From positions 1,314,001 to 1,378,000 of the forward strand of contig CP063375.1 in assembly GCA_022813675.1 (NCBI GenBank): a DNA stretch of 64,000 bases. The letters are read 5' to 3'. Source of the stretch: Deferribacteraceae bacterium V6Fe1. Lineage in GTDB: Bacteria > Chrysiogenota > Deferribacteres > Deferribacterales > Deferrivibrionaceae. Of the stretch, positions 8,854 through 17,873 are shown piece by piece. The translations under genes and the position numbers were made by a program. Below the pieces are notes generated by a model. It was not told the DNA's origin and searched no databases. It saw only the letters and a program-made list of their open reading frames with translations. Numbering within the stretch: the first letter of the stretch is position 1; every line of letters begins with the position of its first letter.

Positions 8854-9335
8854 AGGCGATTTATCCTGGTACTTTTGACCCTATGACAAATGGTCATCTT
8901 GATATTGTTGAAAGAGGGGTATTGATGTTTGATTCTCTTGTGATTGGCGTTGCTGAAAATAGGCGGAAGAAGCCGCTTTTTTCACTTCAGGAGAGGGTTG
9001 ATATGATACAAGAGTCAGTTAAACATCTGAAAAATGTAGAGGTAAAACCTTTTAGTAATCTTTTGGTAGACTTCATGAAAAATGAAGGGGCAAATGTTAT
9101 TCTTAGGGGCTTAAGAGCGGTTTCTGATTTTGAGTTTGAACTGCAGCTTGCTCTTATGAACAGAAAACTATACAGCGATTGTGAAACTGTATTTTTAATG
9201 CCGAATAAAAAGTATATATTTTTAAGTTCCAGTATGATAAGGGAGATAGCAATGTTAGGTGGTGATGTTTGTGAATTAGTCCCGCCTAAAGTAAAAGAAT
9301 ATATTGACATGAAATGTAAAAATGGGTGCATGTAA
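8850..9335 (+). CDS. coaD: Phosphopantetheine adenylyltransferase
   Basis: Penultimate step of coenzyme A synthesis, joining ATP and 4'-phosphopantetheine. The 161-residue protein begins MKAIYPGTFDPMTNGHLDI with the nucleotidylyltransferase T-x-GH motif (TNGH), and has SSSMIRE, the counterpart of ISSTxVR. Length is standard. Overlaps rsmD by 4 bases; the rsmD-coaD pair is conserved in many bacteria. Last gene of the left-hand plus-strand run. Confidence 0.96.
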   Translation: MKAIYPGTFDPMTNGHLDIVERGVLMFDSLVIGVAENRRKKPLFSLQERVDMIQESVKHLKNVEVKPFSNLLVDFMKNEGANVILRGLRAVSDFEFELQLALMNRKLYSDCETVFLMPNKKYIFLSSSMIREIAMLGGDVCELVPPKVKEYIDMKCKNGCM

Positions 9336-9400
9336 TTGTTTAAAATTGTTATGTTTTTTTATTGAAAATGTTTTTTTACGTGTTAGTATTGTAAATATGT

Positions 9401-9429
9401 TTGAAATTTGATTTTTATGGTTATATAAT
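9401..9429 (+). promoter_or_regulatory. sigma-70-type promoter of the chemosensory operon
   Basis: TTGAAA (9401-9406), 17-base spacer, perfect TATAAT (9424-9429), about 80 bases upstream of the first gene. No sigma-54 or sigma-28 box was seen in the 174-base gap, so the operon appears to be under the housekeeping sigma factor. Confidence 0.65.
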
Positions 9430-9509
9430 TGGTTTGAAGCAACTTTTGTTTTTAAATGTAGTACTAACTTTGCTAAGGTATAAAAGATTTTTATTTCGGG
9501 AGTTTTATT

Positions 9510-10757
9510 ATGATTAAGGTTCTTGCGGTTGACGACAGCCCTACAATGCATAGGCTCTTTAAAATGATTTTTAGCACGGATGAATATGAGCTCAGGCTTG
9601 CCGATAATGGTGAAGAGGGGCTTAGAATTGTAAAGGAGTTTTCACCTGATTTAATTTTACTCGACTTTATCATGCCTAAAATGAACGGTTTTCAATTTTG
9701 TAAAATTTTGAGAGAGGATTATGGATTTAATGAAATTCCGGTTCTTCTGATTACAAGTAAGGCTGAAGATGTCGGAGATAAGTTTATCGAAAAGTTTAAA
9801 TGTATTGACTACATTGCAAAGCCGTTTCAACCAGATGAGTTGATTGAAAAAGTCAATGAGGTTGTAAATAAATGTGAAAACGGTGTGCAAGATGACGGTG
9901 CAATTGATCAGCTACTTGATATTGAAGCCAAAAGCTTTGAAGAAAACACTGAGCATCAGGTTGCCGATGTCAAAGTTGAACAGAATAGGGAGTACTCTTC
10001 AAGCTCTGTTGTGGATGAAATAATATCAAAGGTTGAGAAGGACGTATTGCCTACACTAAGAAAGTCCATTGAAAAATTTCTTAAATTTGAAACAGGTTAT
10101 ATGATCAGTGATATTAAAGGTGAGTCGATAAATATTGAAAAACTAACTGATATCATGACAAAATTTGATGGTGAACTGACTGTTTTTAATAATGAGATTG
10201 ACTACCATTTTTATATGTCAGGTGGATATATTTCTTATTGTTATAAGGGGGACGACAAGGTCGAAGATTTTTTTGAGCTATTACAGGATGTGACCGGGAC
10301 ATGCCTTTTAGAAGTTGAGAATTTTGTTTCTTTGTATGCTCAGGTGAGAAATTTGGGGTTTGAAGATAGTCTTATAAAGAGATGTTTTATATTTTACGTT
10401 GCTAATATGCTATGCGAGGCATTTGAGCTTAGTGGTGGCAGATATTATGTGGATTTGATTGATGTGGATGATAATTTTAAAAGTAAGAATTGGGTTTCGT
10501 ATAATGATTTGGGTAAGATTGTTTCAGATTTTAAAGAGGAGAAAGTAGAGATAAATAAAATAATATATGACGAAAACCTCGTACCTCAGAGAATTACCGA
10601 GCAGGCAGATGGCTTGAAAGCTTTTGAAGTGAGGTTGTTTGAGCTTTGTGACGGGAAAAGGACAGTAGGGGAGATTTTGAGATTTTTTGGTAACAATAGG
10701 CAGTATGTAAAGAACATAATTGGCACTTTGGTATTAACAGGATATTTGAAAATTTAA
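9510..10757 (+). CDS. PatA/PixG-like response regulator (REC plus PATAN/DUF4388-like domain)
   Basis: The 415-residue protein has an N-terminal receiver (about 1-120) with VLAVDDS, the phospho-acceptor D52 in LILLDFIMP and the lysine in IAKPF. After a linker, residues about 165-415 contain a GELTV...YHFYMSGGYISYC segment and DFFELLQDVTGTCLLEVE that resemble PATAN/DUF4388 modules, and a C-terminal winged-helix-like region with CDGKRTVGEILRFF. In cyanobacterial PatA/PixG the receiver is C-terminal, so the order is reversed. First gene of the operon, in the position of pixG/pilG; likely output of the CheA below. The C-terminal domain assignment is inference. Confidence 0.75.
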   Translation: MIKVLAVDDSPTMHRLFKMIFSTDEYELRLADNGEEGLRIVKEFSPDLILLDFIMPKMNGFQFCKILREDYGFNEIPVLLITSKAEDVGDKFIEKFKCIDYIAKPFQPDELIEKVNEVVNKCENGVQDDGAIDQLLDIEAKSFEENTEHQVADVKVEQNREYSSSSVVDEIISKVEKDVLPTLRKSIEKFLKFETGYMISDIKGESINIEKLTDIMTKFDGELTVFNNEIDYHFYMSGGYISYCYKGDDKVEDFFELLQDVTGTCLLEVENFVSLYAQVRNLGFEDSLIKRCFIFYVANMLCEAFELSGGRYYVDLIDVDDNFKSKNWVSYNDLGKIVSDFKEEKVEINKIIYDENLVPQRITEQADGLKAFEVRLFELCDGKRTVGEILRFFGNNRQYVKNIIGTLVLTGYLKI

Positions 10758-10771
10758 TTTAGGGGGTATAT

Positions 10772-11134
10772 ATGGCTAAAATTTTGGTAGTAGATGATAG
10801 TTTGACCGAAAGGGAGATTATAAAAAAAGCTCTTGAGGCCGAGGGATATACTGTGGTGTTAGCTAATGATGGTGAAGCGGGACTGAAGGCACTTGACGGT
10901 GAAAAGTTTGATTGTGTGCTTCTTGATGTGGTAATGCCAGGGAAAAACGGATATCAGATTTGCAGAGAGATTAAAAAGAACGATTTTACGAAAGATATTC
11001 CAGTTATATTGGTGACATCCAAAGGGCAGGATAGTGATAAATTTTGGGGGAAAAAGCAGGGAGCCGATGATTATATTGTTAAGCCTTTTCAGATTGAGGA
11101 ACTTATTCAGACTGTTAAGAGGTTTGTTAAGTGA
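10772..11134 (+). CDS. Single-domain response regulator, CheY/PilH-like
   Basis: A stand-alone receiver of 120 residues: VVDDS, phospho-acceptor D52 in VLLDVVMPGKNG, VTSKG and the lysine in IVKPF. The sequence, including KNGYQICREIK and the FWGKKQGADDYI segment, resembles PilH of type IV pilus chemosensory systems. It has no output domain and would act by protein contact or as a phosphate sink. It lies 14 bases after the first gene and its stop overlaps the GTG start of the CheW gene. Confidence 0.85.
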   Translation: MAKILVVDDSLTEREIIKKALEAEGYTVVLANDGEAGLKALDGEKFDCVLLDVVMPGKNGYQICREIKKNDFTKDIPVILVTSKGQDSDKFWGKKQGADDYIVKPFQIEELIQTVKRFVK

Positions 11135-11610
11135 TAAAGCAGGTTTTATTGAAAAAAGCAAAGGGCTTACCCGTTGTAGAGAAACCTGTCGGGCTAAAAA
11201 AGTATGTTATATGCAAGGTTGGTGCTAAAAGTTTTTTGATTGAGCTTGACAAAGTCAGAGAGCTTGTCCCATTGACTACAATTGCAAATATTCCAGGTAC
11301 TGATCATAAAATTTTGGGAGCATTGAATCTAAGAGGGGACATCGTAGTAATAATTGATCTTCGTGAGAAGTTAAACGTCAGCGAAGTAAAGAAAACCATT
11401 GCAAGCAGGTTTGTTATTGTCGAAGTAGAGGGTGAATTGTTGGGTATTTTTGTGGACGAAGCTCAGCAAATTATAGAAGCAGGCAAGGAGCAGATTAGTA
11501 AGGAAGTAGAGGATAAAGAAGAAATTTTCTGTGAGTATGTTGATGTTAACGGTTTATTAATAGGTGTTTTGGATTTAAGTAAAATATATATTGATTATAA
11601 AATTAAGTGA
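11131..11610 (+). CDS. CheW/PilI-like coupling protein
   Basis: Couples the chemoreceptor to the CheA kinase in signalling arrays. The 159-residue protein shows the CheW fold pattern: [21 protein letters not shown], then [27 protein letters not shown] with the conserved NLRG motif, and [12 protein letters not shown]. Starts at GTG 11131, overlapping the stop of the CheY-like gene. It is the more conserved of two CheW-type genes in this operon. Confidence 0.9.
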   Translation: MIKQVLLKKAKGLPVVEKPVGLKKYVICKVGAKSFLIELDKVRELVPLTTIANIPGTDHKILGALNLRGDIVVIIDLREKLNVSEVKKTIASRFVIVEVEGELLGIFVDEAQQIIEAGKEQISKEVEDKEEIFCEYVDVNGLLIGVLDLSKIYIDYKIK

Positions 11611-11618
11611 GGTTGGTT

Positions 11619-13775
11619 ATGGCAGAAAGAGGTGTTAAGTTTAGTTTGTTATCAAGAATTATATTATTGATACTTGTTGTTATTGCCCTTGTTTCTTTTG
11701 CTGCAAGTTACATCGTTTATTCCAGCTCTGTGAAGACTGAGGTTAAAAACATCCTTGAAGATTTAACTACAAGGGTTGACGGGACATTTAAAAGGATTGA
11801 AGATAAGGATAAAGAGGTTGGTAGCATTATCAGGACATTTACCATTTCACCACTTTTAAAAACTGCCTTACAAGGCAAGGTTAAGCAAAGCGTGATTTCC
11901 GGTGAAATGGATAGATTTTTAGGCACCTACACAGATGTAACGTCCGTTTATCTGGTAGATTTGGATTATAATATCATCGGTGAAGCTTCCAAAAAAGAGA
12001 TTAAATTGCCGCCTCTTGATGAAATTATATATTATGAGGACTTAAAGCTTAACGAATATTATGTCGAGTCATATCTGACCAAAGAGACACCTTATGTTGT
12101 ATATTACTCACCAGTTGGGGATGAAAATGGCATTTATGGGGCACTTGTGGCAGTTGTTGACGGTAACTATCTGCTTGGTTTTGCTAACACTGAGTTTACA
12201 AAAATGAAATTTCACGAAGCTCAGAGAAGCTGTGCTAATTGTCACACTAAAGAAGAAGGACTTATTAATTATGGTTTTACGGTTGTTTATGATGCAGATG
12301 GAAACTTGGTATTGAATCCTCTCTATGGTGACAGGATGCTTTATGAAAAGAAGCCTGAATTTACCGCGCTTTTCAATGAAATAAAGCCTGTGTTGAAGTT
12401 GGATAAGTTTATAGAAAAAGAGGTTATCATTCAAGGCCAGCCGTTTTTTGCTTCTTTTGGTAAGTTGAGTTTTAAGAAAACCGAGTTTTATGTAGGTATG
12501 CTTAAAAATAAAAATTACAAACTTGCCAGTATTAAAAAAGGTGGTTTGTTTTCTATTGGTATTACAGCGGTTTTGGCGCTTATAATTTTCTTGATTACTA
12601 TAGTGCTTATGAGAAGGTCTTTAGCCCCTGTTTTTGAGCTTAACAATGCTATGCAAAGGGTAATGGAAGGGGAATATGATATTAGGGTTGCTTCAAAGAC
12701 ATCTGATGAGCTTGGTAGTCTTGCGGAAGGTTTTAATGAAATGCTTGACAGAATTTCCGGTTATATTCAGACGGATGAAGACAGAAAGCGTCTGCAAAAC
12801 CAGGCAATAAATCTTATGGACGTAGTTTCTGAGGCTGCTGAAGGTAACTTGACTGTAGAAGCTGAAGTAACTGCTGACGAACTTGGCGCAGTTGCAGATG
12901 CATTTAATATGATGACAGGCAATATTAGGGAGCTTATTAACGATATTAAGAGCGCAGGTGACTCCATTGTTGATGCTACCGAAAAGTTGCTTATGGCAGC
13001 TGAAAAAACAAGTGAAGGTGCGAATATTCAGATTGAAGAATTGAATAAGACTTATGAGGTCATTACGGTATTTAAGAAAAATAGCCAGGCTTCTGCTACA
13101 AAGTCTGAAGAAACGGTTGAAGTTACGGCAAGTGCTTCTGAAGCTGCAGAAAAAGGTCTTGCAATGCTTGATGAAACGGTTGACGCCATGTTAAATGTTA
13201 AAAGGTATTCTCAACTTGCCTCCAAAAAGGTTAAGAGCCTTGGTGAAAGGTCTCTTGAGATTGGCGATATTACAAATGTTATTAGTGAGATTTCAAACCA
13301 GACAAACCTTCTTGCACTTAACGCCGCTATAGAGGCTGCAAGGGCAGGTGAGTATGGACACGGTTTTGCGGTTGTTGCCGATGAGATTAGAAAGCTTGCA
13401 GAAAGAAGTACGAAGGCTACTAAGGAGATTGCCGAGCTTATCAAATCTATTCAGGTGGAAACATCAGAGACGGTAAAACTTGTTGAGGAGAGTACTGTAA
13501 ATATCGAGCATAGTTCCGATTTGGCTGAAAAAGCAGGTAACTCACTGAAGGATATTAACGAAGCGTTAGTAAGGGCAAGGGATTCTATTAGAGAGATTTC
13601 TCTTGAGATTATTAACCAGGCTGAAGAAGCAAATAATGTAGCAGTATCAATTGAAAAGGTTAGAGAGATTGCAGAAGGTACGGTTGAAGGTGTGAAACAG
13701 ACAAATATGATTGTGGCAACACTGTCTCAATTGGCTGAAATGTTTAAGGAAGCAGTAGATAAATTTAGAGTATAA
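11619..13775 (+). CDS. Methyl-accepting chemotaxis protein with periplasmic CxxCH heme motif
   Basis: Membrane chemoreceptor of 718 residues. TM1 is about residues 12-32, a periplasmic domain of about 270 residues follows, TM2 is about 309-329, then two HAMP-like segments (after [10 protein letters not shown] and around [11 protein letters not shown]) and a signalling domain with the hallmark [19 protein letters not shown] and [16 protein letters not shown]. The periplasmic domain contains SCANCHT: Cys205, Cys208, His209, a covalent heme c attachment motif. ATG 11619 follows GAGG; an upstream GTG at 11607 would add four residues. No CheR-docking pentapeptide is present at the C-terminus. Position matches pilJ/pixJ. 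Heme attachment is inferred from the motif. Confidence 0.9.
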   Translation: MAERGVKFSLLSRIILLILVVIALVSFAASYIVYSSSVKTEVKNILEDLTTRVDGTFKRIEDKDKEVGSIIRTFTISPLLKTALQGKVKQSVISGEMDRFLGTYTDVTSVYLVDLDYNIIGEASKKEIKLPPLDEIIYYEDLKLNEYYVESYLTKETPYVVYYSPVGDENGIYGALVAVVDGNYLLGFANTEFTKMKFHEAQRSCANCHTKEEGLINYGFTVVYDADGNLVLNPLYGDRMLYEKKPEFTALFNEIKPVLKLDKFIEKEVIIQGQPFFASFGKLSFKKTEFYVGMLKNKNYKLASIKKGGLFSIGITAVLALIIFLITIVLMRRSLAPVFELNNAMQRVMEGEYDIRVASKTSDELGSLAEGFNEMLDRISGYIQTDEDRKRLQNQAINLMDVVSEAAEGNLTVEAEVTADELGAVADAFNMMTGNIRELINDIKSAGDSIVDATEKLLMAAEKTSEGANIQIEELNKTYEVITVFKKNSQASATKSEETVEVTASASEAAEKGLAMLDETVDAMLNVKRYSQLASKKVKSLGERSLEIGDITNVISEISNQTNLLALNAAIEAARAGEYGHGFAVVADEIRKLAERSTKATKEIAELIKSIQVETSETVKLVEESTVNIEHSSDLAEKAGNSLKDINEALVRARDSIREISLEIINQAEEANNVAVSIEKVREIAEGTVEGVKQTNMIVATLSQLAEMFKEAVDKFRV

Positions 13776-13777
13776 AA

Positions 13778-16126
13778 ATGGCTAAAATTAACAAGCAGGA
13801 ACTGATTGAGTTTTTCTTGATGGAAAGTGAAGAGCACTTTGAGACCATTTTAAATGGTCTCTTGGTGCTTGAGCAGAATCCTGAAAACTGGTCTATTATT
13901 GATGAGATGTTTCGCAGCACCCATACTATTAAAGGTTCTGCCGCAATGGTAGGTTTTATAAATGTGTCAAGTGTTGCACACAAGTTGGAAGATTTTTTAG
14001 ATGAATTTAGGACGGGAAAAAGAAAAATCGATCAGGGGATAACGACTGTCTTAGTGGAAATTTTTGAAAAATTTAACAATGAGGTTAAGTCAAAAAAGGA
14101 TGACTTAAGACAAGAGCTGTATGAAGAACTTTTGTCTAAAATTGATAATATTTCAAAAATAGTTCCCTCTTCTGTTAAGGAAGATTTGGTAGAATTATCT
14201 ACTGATAAAAAACAGGCTAAGGTAAAACCTTCGAGAACTGAGATACTCGAAAAAGCCGATGAAAACTTTAGTCAGATAGGTGAACAGACGTTTGACAGTT
14301 ATATAAGGGTAAAGCTGAATAAGATTGATGGCTTATTAAACTTGGCTGGGGAGCTTATTACCAATAAGAATAGGCAGAATGAAAGGGTAAAAGCAATTCA
14401 AGATTTAAGCAGCAACCTTGAATATACAAAAAACAGACTTGTTCAAATTATCAGGGAATTTGAAGACAAATACTCATATACATTATCTTCGGAAAATGAG
14501 TTGGCTAAAAGTTATTCGGAAGAGCTTTTGGATGGTTTTTCTGAGGGTGAATTTGATAGGTATGACCACTTTAACATACTTTCAAGACGTCTTCAGGAAA
14601 TTGGTAACGACATTGTAATGAGTATTGATGAAATTTTTAAAAATTTTGAATCTTTTTCAGAAGAAATCAGTTACGTCAACAGGGTGACAGACAGTATTCA
14701 GAAAGGATTGACATCAATAAGACTTGTCCCTATTGACAGGCTTTTCAGCGCAGCAACAAGAGCGGCAAGAAGTGCGGCAATTGCAGAAAATAAAAAAGTA
14801 AAAGTACATATTATAGGTGAGAAAGTTGAACTGGATAAGACACTTATTGATGCGTTGACGGAATCTTTTATTCATATAGTCAGAAACTCCATTTCTCACG
14901 GTATAGAAAGCTCGGACATTAGAAAACAAAAGGGGAAGGATGAAGAAGGTAATATCTATCTAAAGGCAAAACGTGAAGGTAGATATGTTATATTGGAAGT
15001 AGAGGATGATGGTGGTGGGCTTAATCTTGAACTTATAAGGGAAAAAGTGGTTCAGAAGGGTTTATTGCCCGAATATGAAGCTAAAAACATGAGGGCTGAT
15101 AAACTGCTTAATTATATATTTTTACCGGGCTTTTCCACCAAAGAAGGTACATCGGAGATTTCAGGGCGCGGTGTAGGGCTTGATGTAGTAAAAAGACAAG
15201 TAGAAAGTCTTGATGGTAACATATCCGTTATAAATAAAGAAGGTAGCGGATTGTGTATCCAAATTAGTGTGCCTGTTACCCTTTTGATTTCCGAATATCT
15301 TTTATTGCGGGAAAACTCTCAGACATTTTCAATCCCAATAATTTCTGTTTACGAATCTTTTAATATAGATACGGCAAATGTAAAAAAGATAGGCGGACGT
15401 TTTTTCTACAAAATACGAGATGAAATACATGAAATTCACGACCTTGGTGTTTTGTTAAAGCAAGTTGAAAATGCCCAGTTTGAAAACGGAAGTGTTGGGA
15501 TAATTGTTGAAGGTATAAAAAAACCTTACATAATCACCGTAGATGAGATTATAGGACGAGAAACTGCAGTCACAAAGAAGCTTGGAAAAATTGTTGAAGG
15601 TTTAAGACATATAACAGGAGCGACCATAAGCCCGAGTGGAGAGGTAAGGCTTATTATTGATCCTATAAGGCTTATCGAAGAAAAAGCAGAAGGCACTCTA
15701 AATTATACTAAAACTACCACTGAGCAGCCGAAAAGTACGGGGAAAATATATATTCCTAATAGTGTATTAATTGTGGATGACTCTATCAGTATCAGGAAGT
15801 TTTTGAGTTCGATAATTGCGGACATGAACTTGGCGGTGGACGAAGCTTACGATGGTGCCAATGCACTTGAAAAACTTGAAAAGAGGAGATATGATTTAAT
15901 TATCACCGACTTGGAGATGCCTGTGTTAAATGGTTATGAACTAATTGATAAAATTAGAAATTACTATCGTGATAATTCTACTGCCATATTTGTATTAACA
16001 TCTAGGGCTACGGAAAAGCATAAAAATAAGGCTTTTGAGCTTGGGGCTAACGATTTTTTAATTAAACCGCTAAATGAAGATAAAATTAAAGAAAAAATAA
16101 GAGAGGTTATTTTTGAAAGGGCTTAA
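13778..16126 (+). CDS. cheA: Hybrid chemotaxis kinase CheA-REC (ChpA/PixL-like)
   Basis: Histidine kinase of the chemosensory array, 782 residues. Domains in order: one Hpt domain with phospho-acceptor His49 in RSTHTIKGSA; a divergent linker/dimerisation region; HATPase_c with HIVRNSISHGIE (N box), VEDDGGGLN (G1) and GRGVGLDVVK (G2); a CheW-like domain; and a C-terminal receiver with VDDS and acceptor Asp711 in IITDLEMPVLNG. The fused receiver is typical of ChpA/PixL rather than flagellar CheA. Only one Hpt is seen, unlike the multi-Hpt Pseudomonas ChpA. It starts 2 bases after the receptor gene and overlaps the next CheW-like gene by 14 bases. Confidence 0.92.
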   Translation: MAKINKQELIEFFLMESEEHFETILNGLLVLEQNPENWSIIDEMFRSTHTIKGSAAMVGFINVSSVAHKLEDFLDEFRTGKRKIDQGITTVLVEIFEKFNNEVKSKKDDLRQELYEELLSKIDNISKIVPSSVKEDLVELSTDKKQAKVKPSRTEILEKADENFSQIGEQTFDSYIRVKLNKIDGLLNLAGELITNKNRQNERVKAIQDLSSNLEYTKNRLVQIIREFEDKYSYTLSSENELAKSYSEELLDGFSEGEFDRYDHFNILSRRLQEIGNDIVMSIDEIFKNFESFSEEISYVNRVTDSIQKGLTSIRLVPIDRLFSAATRAARSAAIAENKKVKVHIIGEKVELDKTLIDALTESFIHIVRNSISHGIESSDIRKQKGKDEEGNIYLKAKREGRYVILEVEDDGGGLNLELIREKVVQKGLLPEYEAKNMRADKLLNYIFLPGFSTKEGTSEISGRGVGLDVVKRQVESLDGNISVINKEGSGLCIQISVPVTLLISEYLLLRENSQTFSIPIISVYESFNIDTANVKKIGGRFFYKIRDEIHEIHDLGVLLKQVENAQFENGSVGIIVEGIKKPYIITVDEIIGRETAVTKKLGKIVEGLRHITGATISPSGEVRLIIDPIRLIEEKAEGTLNYTKTTTEQPKSTGKIYIPNSVLIVDDSISIRKFLSSIIADMNLAVDEAYDGANALEKLEKRRYDLIITDLEMPVLNGYELIDKIRNYYRDNSTAIFVLTSRATEKHKNKAFELGANDFLIKPLNEDKIKEKIREVIFERA

Positions 16127-16487
16127 ATTTAAACAAGGGGATTTCCATTTTATAGTTGATGTAAGAGATATTCTCCACGTTGCCGGCAAAAAAGATGTGG
16201 AAGATGATCTCAAAGAGATTAAAAATCTTGATTTTAAGAAACTTCTTAATGTTGGAAATTCATCCGAAGAGGTTATTTTTATCGGGCGGGATGATAAAAT
16301 AATGGGGTTATTGGTTGAAAAAGTTATTGAAGTATCTGAAATAGGCGAAGTATTCCCTTTTGAAAAAGAAATTTTTGTGATAGAGTTTATTAAAGGCATG
16401 GTTAAGTACAATGATGTGATATATTATTTGATAGATTTTGACAAAATAATAGAGGTAGATTATGAAGAAAAAAGTCCTTCTTATTGA
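16113..16487 (+). CDS. Short divergent CheW-like protein
   Basis: A 124-residue protein with a reduced CheW-like pattern: FKQGDFHFIVDVRDILHV at the start, IFIGRDDKIMGLLVEKVIEVSEI in the centre, and FIKGMVKYNDVIYYLIDFDKI at the end, matching the strand order of CheW where the canonical NLRG is replaced by a KGMVKYN-type loop. Starts at TTG 16113 with GAGG upstream, inside the end of cheA, and its 3' end overlaps the next gene by 26 bases. It may be a second coupling protein with altered binding to receptor or kinase. Family assignment is moderately secure, function inferred. Confidence 0.65.
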   Translation: MKGLKFKQGDFHFIVDVRDILHVAGKKDVEDDLKEIKNLDFKKLLNVGNSSEEVIFIGRDDKIMGLLVEKVIEVSEIGEVFPFEKEIFVIEFIKGMVKYNDVIYYLIDFDKIIEVDYEEKSPSY

Positions 16488-17868
16488 CGATAGCATGACT
16501 ATTCACAGGGTAATTGATTTGTCTGTAGATGAGGAAAAATATGAAGTTGAGAAGGTGTTTTCTGCAGAAGATGCCGAAGGAAAAATAAAAAGTTTTAATC
16601 CTGATATAGTACTTCTTGATAATAAACTCGAAGGGATAAAGCTTAATGAGTATGTATCCAGGTTAAAATCTGAAACCGGCGCATCTGTTATCCTTCTTGT
16701 AGGAGCGTTTGATCATTTTAACGAAAGTAATTTAAGTGCTACAAATGCCGATGACTTTATTGTGAAGCCTTTTAACTCTTCATTGCTTGAAGAGAAATTG
16801 GAAAAGTTTGGGCAGGCAGTTGCAACAGAGGTAAAAGCTTCAGAAAGTGAGTTAGAGCCTTCCATTGAAAAAGACAGTGCGGTTGAAGAATTATTGGCAT
16901 CAATAGATTCTGAAGAGACTGCCGAGAAGGAAACTCAGTTTGAGGACTTTGATGATTTATTGGCAGAAAATACACATTCGGAAGATTTAGTCGCAGATGA
17001 AAAACAGGACGTAGAACTTGAAGAGTCATTAGAGTTAAATGAAAGTATTGAAGCAGCGGAAGAGTCAAATGAGTCTGTTGAGGTGGAAGATATTTTCGAT
17101 GATGTAAAGGTTGAAGAAAAAACCGAGGAAGATCTTTTTGACACAGTATTGGCAGAGGAAAAGCAAAGTGAGGACTTGATTGCAAGTGAATCAATTTCCG
17201 AGGATATATTATCGGATTTAGTTGAAGAAAGCAGTGTAAAAGAAGATGTAGAGCAAGAAGTAATTTCGGAAGAAGATGTTACTGAACAAAAAGAAGATTC
17301 GGAACTAACTGATATCTTTGGTGAACTTGAAGATGTAAAAGATGAAGAAGATAAAGACTTATTGGAAGAGGTGGCTGTAAGTGAAGCCGATGAAGGTGTA
17401 GTTGACTCTTTACAAGAGCTTGTGGAGGATGAGAAAGTTTTTGATGAAGATTTTGACAAATCATTTGATGAAACATTTGTTGGTAAAGAAGAAAGCGATG
17501 TTAATATTGGCGAAAATATAGATGCGCAAGACGTGGCGGATGAGCTGACAGTAGATATGCCTGATGAGGTAGAGTTTGGCGCAGAATTGGATGAAAAGGA
17601 TACGTTGTCAGAGGAAGCTGAAATCCCTTCTGTAGAAGAAGAGGTTTTGGTAGAAGATTCTGTAAAAAGTGGTGAAGAGGGAAAGTTACTTGTAGATAAA
17701 GAAGTGATTAAGAAAGTTATAGAAGATTCAATAGATTTAGATTTTCTGCGTGATGTGGTAAGGGAAGTGATTTCTAAAAATTTGGAAAAAGTAATTTGGG
17801 AAATAGTCCCTGATATGGCTGAAAAATTAATTATCGAGGAAATAGAAAAGCTTAAAAAAGGTGAGTAA
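16462..17868 (+). CDS. Receiver-acidic linker-PopZ-like C-terminal helix protein
   Basis: A 468-residue three-part protein. Residues 1-115 form a receiver with LLIDDS, acceptor D53 (LLDNKLEG, lacking the usual proline) and the lysine in IVKPF. Residues about 125-405 are extremely rich in Glu and Asp with few hydrophobics, predicted disordered, with recurring short motifs such as DDLLAE, DIFDDV, DLFDTV and DIFGEL. The last 60 residues are helical, with LRDVVREVISKNLEKVIWEI and AEKLIIEEIEKLK, reminiscent of the oligomerising C-terminus of PopZ (DUF2497). It is the last chemosensory gene, and purM starts 5 bases after it. A polar or array-anchoring role is a hypothesis. Confidence 0.7.
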   Translation: MKKKVLLIDDSMTIHRVIDLSVDEEKYEVEKVFSAEDAEGKIKSFNPDIVLLDNKLEGIKLNEYVSRLKSETGASVILLVGAFDHFNESNLSATNADDFIVKPFNSSLLEEKLEKFGQAVATEVKASESELEPSIEKDSAVEELLASIDSEETAEKETQFEDFDDLLAENTHSEDLVADEKQDVELEESLELNESIEAAEESNESVEVEDIFDDVKVEEKTEEDLFDTVLAEEKQSEDLIASESISEDILSDLVEESSVKEDVEQEVISEEDVTEQKEDSELTDIFGELEDVKDEEDKDLLEEVAVSEADEGVVDSLQELVEDEKVFDEDFDKSFDETFVGKEESDVNIGENIDAQDVADELTVDMPDEVEFGAELDEKDTLSEEAEIPSVEEEVLVEDSVKSGEEGKLLVDKEVIKKVIEDSIDLDFLRDVVREVISKNLEKVIWEIVPDMAEKLIIEEIEKLKKGE

Positions 17869-17873
17869 TATCA

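Noticed and set aside
16935-17459. Long Ser/Thr-rich reading frame on the minus strand opposite the acidic-linker gene
   Set aside because: It is the complement of Glu/Asp-rich codons (GAA/GAT/GAG read as TTC/ATC/CTC and shifted into Ser codons), with no ribosome binding site; the plus-strand gene has receiver homology.
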